Shown: positions 46,964 to 55,533 of the stretch, in pieces
Layout: each line of letters starts with the position of its first letter
Position numbering within the stretch: position 1 is the first letter of the stretch
DNA from: Acaryochloris sp. CRU_2_0
GTDB taxonomy: Bacteria > Cyanobacteriota > Cyanobacteriia > Thermosynechococcales > Thermosynechococcaceae
NCBI GenBank assembly: GCA_012034865.1
Contig: JAAUOM010000006.1
Coordinates: forward strand, 1-64,000
Direction: 5' to 3'
Length of the DNA stretch: 64,000 bases
Position numbers and translations under genes: made by a program
The notes under the pieces: model-generated
Databases searched by the model: none
Seen by the model: the letters and a program-made list of their open reading frames with translations, nothing else
What the model was told of the DNA's origin: nothing

Positions 46964-47815
46964 TTAACCTCCAAAGAACCATTGCGTACCTGTAAAGAGG
47001 TAGTAAGCCCCGGTCAAAATTAAGGCCAGACTGCCAAAGCGAATCACACCATCCGAGTGTTGCAAGAGGCGATTACTTTGTTTAGCTAACCCCGTAAACA
47101 AACTCGACAGAAAGATAATCATCGTATAGCCAAGGGCATAGAACACCATCGTCAGCGTTCCTAAAACAGGCGAACCCGTTCCCGCTGCCGCTGCCAACAC
47201 GGCAAATAACACCGGACTGGCACAGGGCGAACTCACTAAGGCAAAGGTCAACCCCACCCCATAGGGACCCGCTTGTGGCAGATTCACATTCATCTGTGGC
47301 AACGGGATTGTGATTGCCCCCATCAGCCATAGCCCCATGATTGCCATAATCAGCCCGACGGCGATGTTGATGTAACCACGAAACTCCACCATCACAAAGC
47401 CTGCAAAGGAGGAAACCAGGCCAAATAGACTCAGAATTGTGACTGCGCCTAAGACAAATAAACCTGCTTTGACAAAGGCATCCCCGCGCGATTTGATTTT
47501 GAGGGTGCCAATATAGCTGAGGTTAACGGGTAGCAGTGCCAAAATACAGGGGGATACGCTTGCTAACAACCCCCCAATAAAGGACAGCGGTAAGAGAATA
47601 AATGGATTTGCCGTATCTTGACGGTCAAACCATTGTTGGTACTGATTCTCAACGATAGAAATGACCCGTTCAATCGGGTGGCTCATCAACGGCCCAACGG
47701 TCAGAACTAAGATCAAAGCCAGAAGTCCTAAGCTGCCATAAATCAGCCATTTCCGCAGCGACCGATTGATTGGGGGCGGGGGACGCTTAGTGGAGGTGCG
47801 AGAGATTGGGGTCAT
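46964..47815 (-). CDS. CcdA-type thiol:disulfide membrane transporter
   Basis: 283 residues from the ATG at 47815, which has AAGGAG six bases upstream; an earlier ATG at 47836 lies before that site. A Pro-rich cytoplasmic N-terminus and one anchor helix (about 22-44) precede the six-helix CcdA core. The two redox cysteines are Cys90 (ASVSPCILALLPVN) and Cys198 (LVSSPCASPVLFAV). CcdA takes electrons from cytoplasmic thioredoxin and gives them to extracytoplasmic thioredoxin-like proteins. Its neighbours supply both partners. Confidence 0.9.
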   Translation of the reverse strand: MTPISRTSTKRPPPPINRSLRKWLIYGSLGLLALILVLTVGPLMSHPIERVISIVENQYQQWFDRQDTANPFILLPLSFIGGLLASVSPCILALLPVNLSYIGTLKIKSRGDAFVKAGLFVLGAVTILSLFGLVSSFAGFVMVEFRGYINIAVGLIMAIMGLWLMGAITIPLPQMNVNLPQAGPYGVGLTFALVSSPCASPVLFAVLAAAAGTGSPVLGTLTMVFYALGYTMIIFLSSLFTGLAKQSNRLLQHSDGVIRFGSLALILTGAYYLFTGTQWFFGG

Positions 47816-47860
47816 GGAGGTCTCCTTCCTTTTCAATACGTAGCGTTCCTCATCAACTCA

Positions 47861-48451
47861 CTAAGCTCCCGCCAAAGCGGCATCCAAAACTTTGGTGTAG
47901 TCTGCTTTGTTAGGGTTATTTTTGAACATTGCCAAAATTTTGCCCGTGGCTGGGTCAACAATGGCAACAGTGCTGGTTTTACTTTTGGTGGTTTCTAGAA
48001 ACTGAGATAGACCTAGTTTTTCGGCACTGGCTTCTGTTTCTTTGAGCTTGGCTTTATCCGTCACATCCAGCACGACAAAATGAGCCTTGTCAGCATACTC
48101 TTGCTTGAGTTGAGACAACGTAGGCTCAATGTTTTTACACCCCGGACACCAAGTTGCAAACACATCAATCACAACGGGTTTACCCTGAAGTTCTTGAGAT
48201 AGGGGACCTCCTACAGTCTGTGCTTTAGCGGCACAAGGATTTGCTTTAGAAGCACAAGGATTAGATTTAGCAGCACAAGGATTAGATTTAGCAGCACAGG
48301 GGTCTGTCTTCGACGCACAAGGATCCGCTTGGGCAACTGTACTGCTAGAAGTATTTGTGGTTTTAGCTGAACAGGGGTTGGTACAGCCTACGGTTACACC
48401 AAGGCTCAACACTGAAATTGCGGCAAGGGTGCCAAGATACTTTGCTTTCAT
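47861..48451 (-). CDS. Thioredoxin-like lipoprotein with tandem [N/D]PC[A/S][A/S]K repeats
   Basis: 196 residues. Signal with a lipobox-like VTVGC (Cys23). Six PC-motif units follow, with cysteines at 27, 45, 52, 59, 66 and 73; the last five are exactly seven residues apart. The thioredoxin-like domain (about 88-196) has active site WCPGCKN (Cys102, Cys105) and a VAIVDPATGK strand. The repeats may bind a soft metal or serve as reducible thiols; neither is shown. A strong GAGGAG lies upstream of the ATG. The paralogue at 48501 has two repeat units. Confidence 0.85.
   Translation of the reverse strand: MKAKYLGTLAAISVLSLGVTVGCTNPCSAKTTNTSSSTVAQADPCASKTDPCAAKSNPCAAKSNPCASKANPCAAKAQTVGGPLSQELQGKPVVIDVFATWCPGCKNIEPTLSQLKQEYADKAHFVVLDVTDKAKLKETEASAEKLGLSQFLETTKSKTSTVAIVDPATGKILAMFKNNPNKADYTKVLDAALAGA
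48225..48331. repeat. 21-bp tandem repeat inside the Cys-rich lipoprotein gene
   Basis: GCACAAGGAT-type units start at 48231, 48252, 48273, 48294 and 48315, exactly 21 bases apart, with slightly varied copies. They encode the seven-residue NPCAAKS units. Such in-frame repeats can expand or contract by slippage, changing the number of cysteines. Confidence 0.8.
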
Positions 48452-48500
48452 AAAAGCTCCTCTGTGGTAATGATCAAAATGGGTTAGATTGGGCGATCGC

Positions 48501-49022
48501 CTATTTCTTAGCCAGCGCCGAATCTAGAACCTTGGTGTAGTCAGGTTTATTAGGGTTATTGCGATGCTGCGCCAAGATTTTACCTGTCGCCGGATCAACA
48601 ATGGTCAAAGACCCCGTTTGGGTTTTATGGGCCGTAAAAAACTGACTGAGTCCTAGTTCTTTGGCTCTCGCTTCAGATTTGGCGGTCGTAGCTCTATTGG
48701 AAACATCTAGCACGACAAAATGAACTTTCCCTGCATATTGCTGCTTTAGCTGAGATAGCGTAGGCGCAATGTTTTTGCAGGCTGGACACCAACTGGCATA
48801 GATATCAACCACAACGGGTTTGCCCCGTAGTTTTTGGGCAAGCGGCCCGCCCACCGTTTTACCTTTAGCAGCGCAAGGGTTCGCTTTTGATGCACAGGGA
48901 TTTGCAAGGGCTTGTGTCCCAATGACTTCCGAGAGGATTCTGCTCCCAGCTTCGGGCTTGGCAAACGTTCCGATACTCAAGAGCGAGACAGTTGCCAATA
49001 GGGCTAGATACTTAACGTTCAT
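48501..49022 (-). CDS. Exported thioredoxin-like protein with two NPCA[A/S]K motifs
   Basis: 173 residues from ATG 49022, which has AGGAG nine bases upstream; the ATG three codons earlier overlaps the site. Signal segment about 4-22, then two PC motifs (Cys43 and Cys50) and a thioredoxin-like domain with WCPACKN (Cys79, Cys82). About half identical by eye to the following lipoprotein, so a tandem duplication. It has no lipobox and should be periplasmic or lumenal. It is the first gene of the operon. The cis-Pro region (TGSLTIVDPATGK) lacks the usual TP, as in the paralogue. Confidence 0.85.
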   Translation of the reverse strand: MNVKYLALLATVSLLSIGTFAKPEAGSRILSEVIGTQALANPCASKANPCAAKGKTVGGPLAQKLRGKPVVVDIYASWCPACKNIAPTLSQLKQQYAGKVHFVVLDVSNRATTAKSEARAKELGLSQFFTAHKTQTGSLTIVDPATGKILAQHRNNPNKPDYTKVLDSALAKK

Positions 49023-49257
49023 AATTTTCATCTCCTAAATAGCTTTGTTGCGGTTAATCTACATGCAGGTTTTATGGATACGCCTCATTCGGTAAACTGG
49101 CGTTTTAGTTCCGTTCTCAATTAAGGCTTAAGAAAATGAACCTCAGATGAAAAATGACAACAGATTACCTGAGAGGATGTCTGAAAAGGGTCAATCGGAA
49201 CCAAGCAATAAGAGTTTCAGTATTCATGGTGCAAGGGCAAGATAAGGGTTTCAGCCT

Positions 49258-49410
49258 ATGAATTCGACTTCTCAAACATCTCAAACATCTGTTGCAATCA
49301 ACACAGAAATGTCTCAAAGAATTCAGCAAAAATTTATCTCTGCTTTAGGCTCTCATCACGCTTCACAAGCGTTACTCGCCTACGCTAGGAGAAGTAAACT
49401 CAACACTTAA
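49258..49410 (+). CDS. Possible small protein (50 residues)
   Basis: An ATG-to-TAA frame coding for a Ser/Thr/Gln-rich start (MNSTSQTSQTS) and a more typical amphipathic end (QRIQQKFISALGSHHASQAL). The start is weakly supported (GATAAGGG upstream is too far to be ideal). It lies between divergent promoters of the redox operon and the cupin gene. It may be a real small protein or chance. Confidence 0.3.
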   Translation: MNSTSQTSQTSVAINTEMSQRIQQKFISALGSHHASQALLAYARRSKLNT

Positions 49411-49445
49411 ATGTTGGCGTTGCCTAGGTGCAGGAGAATCGAGGA

Positions 49446-50057
49446 ATGACAGGTCACAACTATTGGGTGGGTACAGGTGGACAATGTGTTGCTTGGGAAG
49501 ATAACCCTGAGAATGTAGCGCGAACCCAACCCTATCGTTTATATCGGTTTCTGAGCGACCTCGATGATATCCTGGAGCAGGAGCTAGATGATCAGCGGCG
49601 ATTAGCCCTGATCTGTCCCTTGGTGCGCCGTTTACTGAACAGTTCGACCTGGCTGCTGGACCATTATTTACCCCCCGACCCCGATACGGGCTGGTCGGTA
49701 CTCATGCTCTACGATGAACCGGACTATCCCATTACGGTACAAACCGTGGTCTGGACACCAGGAAGTGTTTCTCCAATCCATAATCATGCGGCTTGGGGCA
49801 TTGTGGCACTCCTGAGCGGTCAGGAGAAGAATATGTTTTGGCAGCGATCTGGGGTAGCAGACAGACCTGATTGCATCGAACCAGTGGGCGATCGCACCCT
49901 CTCCCCCGGCGATATCCTGTGCCTCATGCCGGATACCATCCACCACATTGAAGCCTGCTCTGATCAGCCAATCATTAGCTTTAATCTCTACGGCGAAACC
50001 AATTACACTCAGCGCTTTCAGTTTGATCCGGTACAGGGCACTGCCCAGCTTTTTTAG
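49446..50057 (+). CDS. Cupin protein, cysteine-dioxygenase-like
   Basis: 203 residues from ATG 49446, preceded by a GAGG Shine-Dalgarno sequence. Cupin metal motif SPIHNHAAWGIVALLSGQEK, matching the cysteine dioxygenase type I family (HxH with a distant His in DTIHHIEACS). Such enzymes use Fe(II) and O2 to oxidise thiols or related small substrates. The N-terminal helical part (RFLSDLDDILEQELDD) is as in bacterial members. The Rieske gene 156 bases downstream on the same strand suggests an oxygenation pathway. Confidence 0.8.
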   Translation: MTGHNYWVGTGGQCVAWEDNPENVARTQPYRLYRFLSDLDDILEQELDDQRRLALICPLVRRLLNSSTWLLDHYLPPDPDTGWSVLMLYDEPDYPITVQTVVWTPGSVSPIHNHAAWGIVALLSGQEKNMFWQRSGVADRPDCIEPVGDRTLSPGDILCLMPDTIHHIEACSDQPIISFNLYGETNYTQRFQFDPVQGTAQLF

Positions 50058-50213
50058 GAGAGTATGCCTAACTTTTCTCAATGGGTGTGGGCATGGACGG
50101 TTCGCAGAAAGAGTAGGATGATGGCTGTTCCTGGTGGACGGAGAAACAGGAAAGGCATTAGGATCATACTTATGCATCCCAGCAGAAGCTGTCTATACAT
50201 GAGGCAGGTGGAT

Positions 50214-51959
50214 ATGGAGACTCTAGAGCGCGATCGCAACTTTGTCCGAGTTGCCAACCTAGCAGATCTGTCGCCATCGGGCTGTCATGTGGTCTATGTG
50301 GCGGGCAAAGCCATTGCCCTATTCCAGGAAAATGATCAGGTCTACGCCATTGATAACCGCTGTCCCCATATGGGTTTTCCCTTGCATAAAGGCACAGCCA
50401 AAGATGGCATTCTCATCTGTCATTGGCACCATGCCCGCTTTGATCTAGCCAGTGGGGGCACCTTTGATCTGTGGGCCGATGATGTCCAGTCTTTTCCGGT
50501 AGAAGTGCGGGAGAGTCAGATTTGGGTGGATCTGTCTGCGCCGCTGGATCGCCCTGCCTATCAACGGCAGCGCTTAATCGATGGTCTGGAGCAAAATATT
50601 TCTTTAGTCATTGCCAAAGCGGTATTGGCCTTGATGGCCGCCGATACCGATCCCGCCGAACTCCTAGAAATGGGTCTGACCTTTGGGGCTCGTTATCGAC
50701 GGGAAGGCTGGGGTGCGGGCTTAACGATCTTGACTTGTATGGCCAATCTTTTGCCCTCCTTAGATCCAGCAGATCGCCCCTTAGCCCTGTATCACGGTCT
50801 CAGTGCCGTTGCCCGCGATTGTGCGGGTTCACCCCCTCGGTTTGATATTCAGCCCCTACCTCTACCTCAATCCCCGACAGAGTTCCCCACCCTCAAACGC
50901 TGGTTTCGAGAGTTTGTCGAAGTTCGAGATGCGCAAGGGGCAGAACGTTGTTTGGTCTCAGCGATTCGTGGCCAAGCCCAGCCCCAGGAAATTGCCGATA
51001 TGCTGTTTGCTGCGGCTACGGATCATCGGTTTCTAGATGGGGGACATACCCTAGACTTTACCAATAAAGCCTTGGAAGCCTTAGATCTGGCCGGATGGCA
51101 GCAGGCAGAAGCCATTCTCCCCAGTTTGGTTCGGGGCTATACGGAAGCCGAACGCATGGAAGAGTCTAGTGCTTGGCGCAGCCCCGTGGATTTGGTTGCC
51201 ATTCTAGAGCGAGCCTTTAGCCAGTTGCCAGAGGTGTGGCAGGACGGCCAACCTCATCAGACTCCGATCAACGCCGACGCCCTAGTGTCTGTACTGTTAG
51301 GGGATAACCCTGAACACATTGCTCAGGAACTTCTGCAAGGGATTCGGCAAGGTTATTCAGCCTTTGATTTGGCCCAAGTCGTCACCTATGCCGCCGCCCA
51401 ACGCCTAGTGCAGTTCAGTACCAATAACGATTTTCAAGATTGGGACATTGCCCACCACACGTTTACGTTTGCCAATGCAGTCTGTCAGGGTTTACGACGG
51501 GTACCAACGCTGGAGTTATTGCGAGGCGTCTTTGATGCAGCCATGCGCATCTATCTCAATCGCTTTTTGAATATGCCCCCCGTACCGCTGCCCCAACCAG
51601 GAGAGCGACAGATACCGGAGGATTACTTACAAGAGCTACCCGATTTGCTGGATCGCCAGCAACAGGTGAAAGCGGTGGGTCAGAGCGTGGTGCAATATCT
51701 ATTCAACGAGGGAGATCCCCAACCCCTTTTAGCCCATCTGGGGAAATTGCTGCTGCGGGAAGATCGCAACTTCCATACCATTCAGGAAGTGGAAGCCACC
51801 TTTCGCCAGTATGGACAATGGCCCCATGCCCAGACCAGACCTTACCTATTGGTTGCTGCGGCTCGCTATTTAGCGGCCCATGCCCCTACGAACAGAGCCC
51901 AAGGTCAAACCTATCAAATTGCCGATCGCCTGCATCGTGGTGATCAGGTATTTGAATAG
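50214..51959 (+). CDS. Rieske [2Fe-2S] protein with large C-terminal domain of unknown function
   Basis: 581 residues from the methionine at 50214 (METLERDRNF); an upstream ATG at 50064 would add an unrelated-looking basic stretch. Rieske ligands are Cys50, His52, Cys69 and His72 (RCPHMG, ICHWHH), domain 10-110. The remaining 470 residues are helical with His-containing motifs GGHTLDFTNKALEAL and HHTFTFANAV, which may bind a second metal. I do not recognise this domain with certainty. No membrane segment. Its stop is 9 bases before the next gene. Confidence 0.8.
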   Translation: METLERDRNFVRVANLADLSPSGCHVVYVAGKAIALFQENDQVYAIDNRCPHMGFPLHKGTAKDGILICHWHHARFDLASGGTFDLWADDVQSFPVEVRESQIWVDLSAPLDRPAYQRQRLIDGLEQNISLVIAKAVLALMAADTDPAELLEMGLTFGARYRREGWGAGLTILTCMANLLPSLDPADRPLALYHGLSAVARDCAGSPPRFDIQPLPLPQSPTEFPTLKRWFREFVEVRDAQGAERCLVSAIRGQAQPQEIADMLFAAATDHRFLDGGHTLDFTNKALEALDLAGWQQAEAILPSLVRGYTEAERMEESSAWRSPVDLVAILERAFSQLPEVWQDGQPHQTPINADALVSVLLGDNPEHIAQELLQGIRQGYSAFDLAQVVTYAAAQRLVQFSTNNDFQDWDIAHHTFTFANAVCQGLRRVPTLELLRGVFDAAMRIYLNRFLNMPPVPLPQPGERQIPEDYLQELPDLLDRQQQVKAVGQSVVQYLFNEGDPQPLLAHLGKLLLREDRNFHTIQEVEATFRQYGQWPHAQTRPYLLVAAARYLAAHAPTNRAQGQTYQIADRLHRGDQVFE

Positions 51960-51968
51960 GAGGTGGGG

Positions 51969-52901
51969 ATGAGAGTGATCCTATTGCCTTTAAGTTTGTC
52001 CCTGATCTTTGGTTTGGGGCTTTGTACTGCGCCTTCGCAACTCGCTCCCCAGTCGAGGACACCCACCAGTCCACCGCATGAGGTGGTCTACCGCAACTAT
52101 AACTTGCCTAAAGCGGTTGTCCATCTGGTTAAAATTCCTCAGCACCCGCACTACCTAATGTATCCGCTGGTTGCCGATGGGTTAATGACGGTGGATAAAT
52201 TTGCCCAACAGGATCAGCCCCCTCCTGGGGACGGAGAACAGTCTCCGTCCTCCAGACCCACTACTATCGCTGTCCTCAATGCGGGCTATTTTGATCCGAT
52301 GAATCAGCAAACCACATCCTATATCCAAATTAATGGCAAAGTCCAAGCAGATCCCCAACAAAATGCCAGACTAATGGAAAATCCTGATCTCCAGACTTAC
52401 CTACCTAAAATTCTCAATCGCTCTGAGTTTCGTCAATATCAGTGCGGTAAAACTTTGCAGTATGCGATTACACCCCATCAAGATCCTCTGCCGCCCAGTT
52501 GTCAACTGCGCTATGCCCTAGGAGCTGGCCCGCAGTTATTACCTGAATTAACGCTGCAAGCAGAAGGATTTACCGATACGGTCAATGGCCAGGTGATTCG
52601 AGATGCCATTGGCAGTAGCCAGCCCAATGCTAGGAGTGCGATCGCCCTTACTCAAAACGGCGATATCCTCTGGGTGATGGTGGAACAGCAATCCTCAGCT
52701 CAGCCCGGATTATCCTTGCCCGCCCTCGCCAATTTCCTCAAACAACAAGGGGCGAAAACGGCACTGAATCTGGATGGGGGGAGTTCTTCTGCTTTGGTTT
52801 ACCAAGGTAAAGTCTATGCAGGCCAAACTGACCCTTCTGGACAATCGAGGGTACGCCCGGTTAAGTCGGTTCTGATTTTGCAGGAGAAGGCATCTCAGTG
52901 A
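51969..52901 (+). CDS. Phosphodiester glycosidase family exported protein (NAGPA domain)
   Basis: 310 residues from ATG 51969, with AGGAGG just upstream at about 51959. A signal segment (3-20) is followed by the NAGPA/DUF2233 pattern: VAVLNAGYFDP-type (TIAVLNAGYFDPMNQQ), YALGAGPQLLP, ARSAIALTQNGDILW and LNLDGGSSSALVYQGK. Eukaryotic homologues uncover mannose-6-phosphate; bacterial roles concern phosphodiester glycans. A low-complexity insert (QPPPGDGEQSPSSRP) interrupts the front part. It is tightly linked to the Rieske gene, though a functional link is not obvious. Confidence 0.85.
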   Translation: MRVILLPLSLSLIFGLGLCTAPSQLAPQSRTPTSPPHEVVYRNYNLPKAVVHLVKIPQHPHYLMYPLVADGLMTVDKFAQQDQPPPGDGEQSPSSRPTTIAVLNAGYFDPMNQQTTSYIQINGKVQADPQQNARLMENPDLQTYLPKILNRSEFRQYQCGKTLQYAITPHQDPLPPSCQLRYALGAGPQLLPELTLQAEGFTDTVNGQVIRDAIGSSQPNARSAIALTQNGDILWVMVEQQSSAQPGLSLPALANFLKQQGAKTALNLDGGSSSALVYQGKVYAGQTDPSGQSRVRPVKSVLILQEKASQ

Positions 52902-53010
52902 AGGTATACCTATATGCTTTGAGATTAAAGCTTTATGGGGGAAGGCAAAAGTATTGTACTCAACACCTTACGATATCAAAGGTTTACGCACAACAGCCGT
53001 GATTCGCTCA

Positions 53011-54081
53011 CTAAGCTGCTGCTGCAAGTTGAGCTGCATAGAAAGCTGCACCGATCAATCCGACCTTGGGATTAAGGATCACATGCACAGGCACATTTTG
53101 GAGTAAAGGACTAACTCGACCTTTTGTACGAAAGGCTGCCAGGAACTCACCCCTTTGCAGTAAGGGCAGAATTTTGGCCGCGATTCCACCCGCGAGATAG
53201 AGACCACCATAGGGCAACAGTTTCAGGGCTAAATTGCCTGCTTCTGCGCCATAGGCTTCTACAAACAGGGTCATAACTTTTTGACAGAGGGGATCTGTTT
53301 GATTCAGGGCAGCTTGGGCGATCGCAGCCGCCAGATCGGGATGCGACTCTGTTGGCAGAGGCTGCTGTTCCCAGGCTTGAAACATCCGTGCTAACTGCGG
53401 CGATTCAGGAATGTTGCCCTGATGACGCATAAATTCATAGATGGAGACAATCCCATTCCCTGATATGATGCGCTCCACCGAAACTCGCTTTAATTGCTGT
53501 TGCTCCTGCAAAAAATACAGCAGTTCAGATTCAGTGGGGGTACGAGGGGCAAAATCTACATGGCCTCCCTCGCTGGGGAACACCTGATAGCCCGTGGCTC
53601 CTGGGATCAAGAATCCTTGTCCTAAACCTGTGCCAGCCCCAATCACGGCAATGGGGGCATGGGGGTTGGCAGTGACGGCTTGCAGAGGAGCCAAATCTGC
53701 CGCCGTTAATCCTAAGACCCCATAGCCCACCGAGGCAAAATCATTAATTAGGGCAACCTTGGAGATGTTAAATTCTTGCTCAAGGCTGTGGGCATCCAAG
53801 AACCAAGACAAATTTGTCAATTCTGAGGTATTGTCAATGACCGGGCCAGCAACCCCAAAACAAGCAACCTGAATCTGAGAAGATTGACCCGTCTGGGCTG
53901 CAACCTCCACTAAAAACTGCCTAATCATGGCACTCAAATTGGAAAAATCTTGGCTGGGATGAGTTTGTTCGTATACGGTTATCAATTGGGGAATCGATTG
54001 AGGGGATGACGGTGAAGATACCTGCACCAGCCGCAGGATCGTTTTAGTTCCGCCAATATCTCCGGCAAGAAGGGTACACAT
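53011..54081 (-). CDS. glk: Glucokinase
   Basis: 356 residues from the methionine at 54081 (MCTLLAGDIGGTKT); an ATG 39 bases upstream would add a hydrophobic stretch not found in the family. It phosphorylates glucose with ATP. Phosphate-binding LLAGDIGGTKTIL, catalytic Asp in ALINDFASVGYG, glucose-binding EGGHVDFAP and GAGTGLGQGFLI motifs are present. The C-terminal LYLAGGIAAKIL and GLIGAAFYA are typical of the non-ROK bacterial Glk family. Confidence 0.95.
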   Translation of the reverse strand: MCTLLAGDIGGTKTILRLVQVSSPSSPQSIPQLITVYEQTHPSQDFSNLSAMIRQFLVEVAAQTGQSSQIQVACFGVAGPVIDNTSELTNLSWFLDAHSLEQEFNISKVALINDFASVGYGVLGLTAADLAPLQAVTANPHAPIAVIGAGTGLGQGFLIPGATGYQVFPSEGGHVDFAPRTPTESELLYFLQEQQQLKRVSVERIISGNGIVSIYEFMRHQGNIPESPQLARMFQAWEQQPLPTESHPDLAAAIAQAALNQTDPLCQKVMTLFVEAYGAEAGNLALKLLPYGGLYLAGGIAAKILPLLQRGEFLAAFRTKGRVSPLLQNVPVHVILNPKVGLIGAAFYAAQLAAAA

Positions 54082-54132
54082 TAATTGAAAAGGGCATAGC
54101 AGCCAGAAAATGGGGATCAATCATCAGACGAC

Positions 54133-54167
54133 AAAGCATCCAAAAAACAATGATTCTTGGATGCTTT
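54133..54167. terminator. Hairpin between two minus-strand genes
   Basis: Perfect 11-bp stem AAAGCATCCAA / TTGGATGCTTT with a 13-base loop, between the small basic protein gene (54256-54450) and glk. It would terminate the upstream minus-strand transcript. It lacks a U-tract, so efficiency is uncertain. Confidence 0.45.
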
Positions 54168-54255
54168 GATTTCAGGCTATTCAATACACCTATCTGGAAT
54201 CGAGACATGAGCCATAAGCCTTTGCTGAAGCAGTCATGGCCAAGAGTGAGAATAC

Positions 54256-54450
54256 TTAATCTGTCGCTGCCGAAGCATCAGAATGGTTGTCTTGATTCTC
54301 TAGATCCTGATGATCGGAGGATGAATCTGAGCGATTAGAATTATACTGCCGCCTACCAAAGCGGCCAGAATTGGAGCGCTTGCGGAATTTCCTTGCATAG
54401 GCTTGATTTCGTAGAGCTTTTTCTTTTTTTAGGTTGCGGCGCTTAGCCAT
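54256..54450 (-). CDS. Small basic protein of unknown function
   Basis: 64 residues starting MAKRRNLKKEKALRNQAYAR, with Arg/Lys-rich N-terminus and an Asn/Ser/Asp-rich tail. An ATG 45 bases upstream is less likely because the conserved-looking part begins at MAKRR. It is probably a nucleic-acid-binding protein; similar short cyanobacterial proteins are known only as hypothetical. Divergent from the ABC ATPase gene. Confidence 0.65.
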   Translation of the reverse strand: MAKRRNLKKEKALRNQAYARKFRKRSNSGRFGRRQYNSNRSDSSSDHQDLENQDNHSDASAATD

Positions 54451-54569
54451 AGATACCTCAACAAAGATGACTGACTTTAACTCACAACTAGGCACAGACT
54501 CCCCTTCATTGTGGTTTCATCATTAGGGGGAGTTATAAAGTCAGTTGAACAATCTATACTATCACATCC

Positions 54570-55430
54570 ATGAATTCTGCTGTCTGCCTGCAAAATGTTT
54601 GCAAACACTATAACGATCGCTCCGTAGTCCAGGGTTTGTCCTTGGACATCCAGAATGGCGAAATTTTTGGCTTGCTCGGGCCAAATGGAGCCGGGAAATC
54701 GACCACTATTCGGATGATGACAACCTTAACGCAGCCAACCCAAGGGCACATTCAAGTTGCTAACTACAGCATCGATCAGATCCAAGACATTAAACGCAAG
54801 ATTGGAGTTGTCCTGCAACAGATCAGTCTGGATCCTGATTTAACAGTTTGGGAGAATATGGAGTTCCACGGTCGGCTTCATCATCTACCTAAATCCCTGC
54901 GCCAAGAACGCATTCATCGCTATTTGGACTATGTTGATCTGCTCCCTCGCCAAACCGATTCTGTTCGGCAGCTCTCAGGGGGAATGATGCGGCGGCTGCA
55001 AATTGCCAGGGCATTGCTGCATCAGCCAGAGATTTTATTCTTAGATGAGCCAACCGTGGGGCTTGATCCTCAGTCTAGGCGACGAATCTGGGAGATTATT
55101 CAGGAATTGAATCACCAAGGCATGACTATTGTGCTCACCACCCACTATATGGAAGAGGTGGAAGCGCTGTGCGATCGCATTGGCATCATGGATCAAGGCC
55201 AACTGATCGCCCTGGGAACCTTGGCGACCTTCAAGCAAGATCATGGCGAGGGCTTGCTGGTTAAACAGGTGGGAGCCACTAACCGTTCCCAATGGGAATA
55301 CCAGTTTTTCCCCACCTTAGCCGCCGCCCAAGCCTATCTCGATCAGCAGTGCGATCGCGTGGGCATGATGGTTCGCCCCGTCAACTTAGAAGATATTTTT
55401 GTTGAGTTGACCGGGCGCAATCTCGATTAA
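54570..55430 (+). CDS. ABC transporter ATP-binding protein (ABC-2 type)
   Basis: 286 residues. Walker A GPNGAGKST, Q-loop VVLQQISLD, signature LSGGMMRRL, Walker B EILFLDEPTVG and H-loop TTHYMEE. The C-terminal extension (VGMMVRPVNLEDIFVELTGR) is typical of DrrA/NodI/YhaQ-like ATPases that pair with an ABC-2 permease. No permease gene is adjacent; the next gene is scpB. The permease is likely elsewhere. Confidence 0.9.
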   Translation: MNSAVCLQNVCKHYNDRSVVQGLSLDIQNGEIFGLLGPNGAGKSTTIRMMTTLTQPTQGHIQVANYSIDQIQDIKRKIGVVLQQISLDPDLTVWENMEFHGRLHHLPKSLRQERIHRYLDYVDLLPRQTDSVRQLSGGMMRRLQIARALLHQPEILFLDEPTVGLDPQSRRRIWEIIQELNHQGMTIVLTTHYMEEVEALCDRIGIMDQGQLIALGTLATFKQDHGEGLLVKQVGATNRSQWEYQFFPTLAAAQAYLDQQCDRVGMMVRPVNLEDIFVELTGRNLD

Positions 55431-55533
55431 AATTGTTCCCCCATGTTGCGATCTCAGCTAGAGAAGCTATTATGAGCGCAAGACTTTTCCAAGAGTCTAC
55501 ACTCTCTCCAGAGTTGACTTAGGAGCTTTTGTT

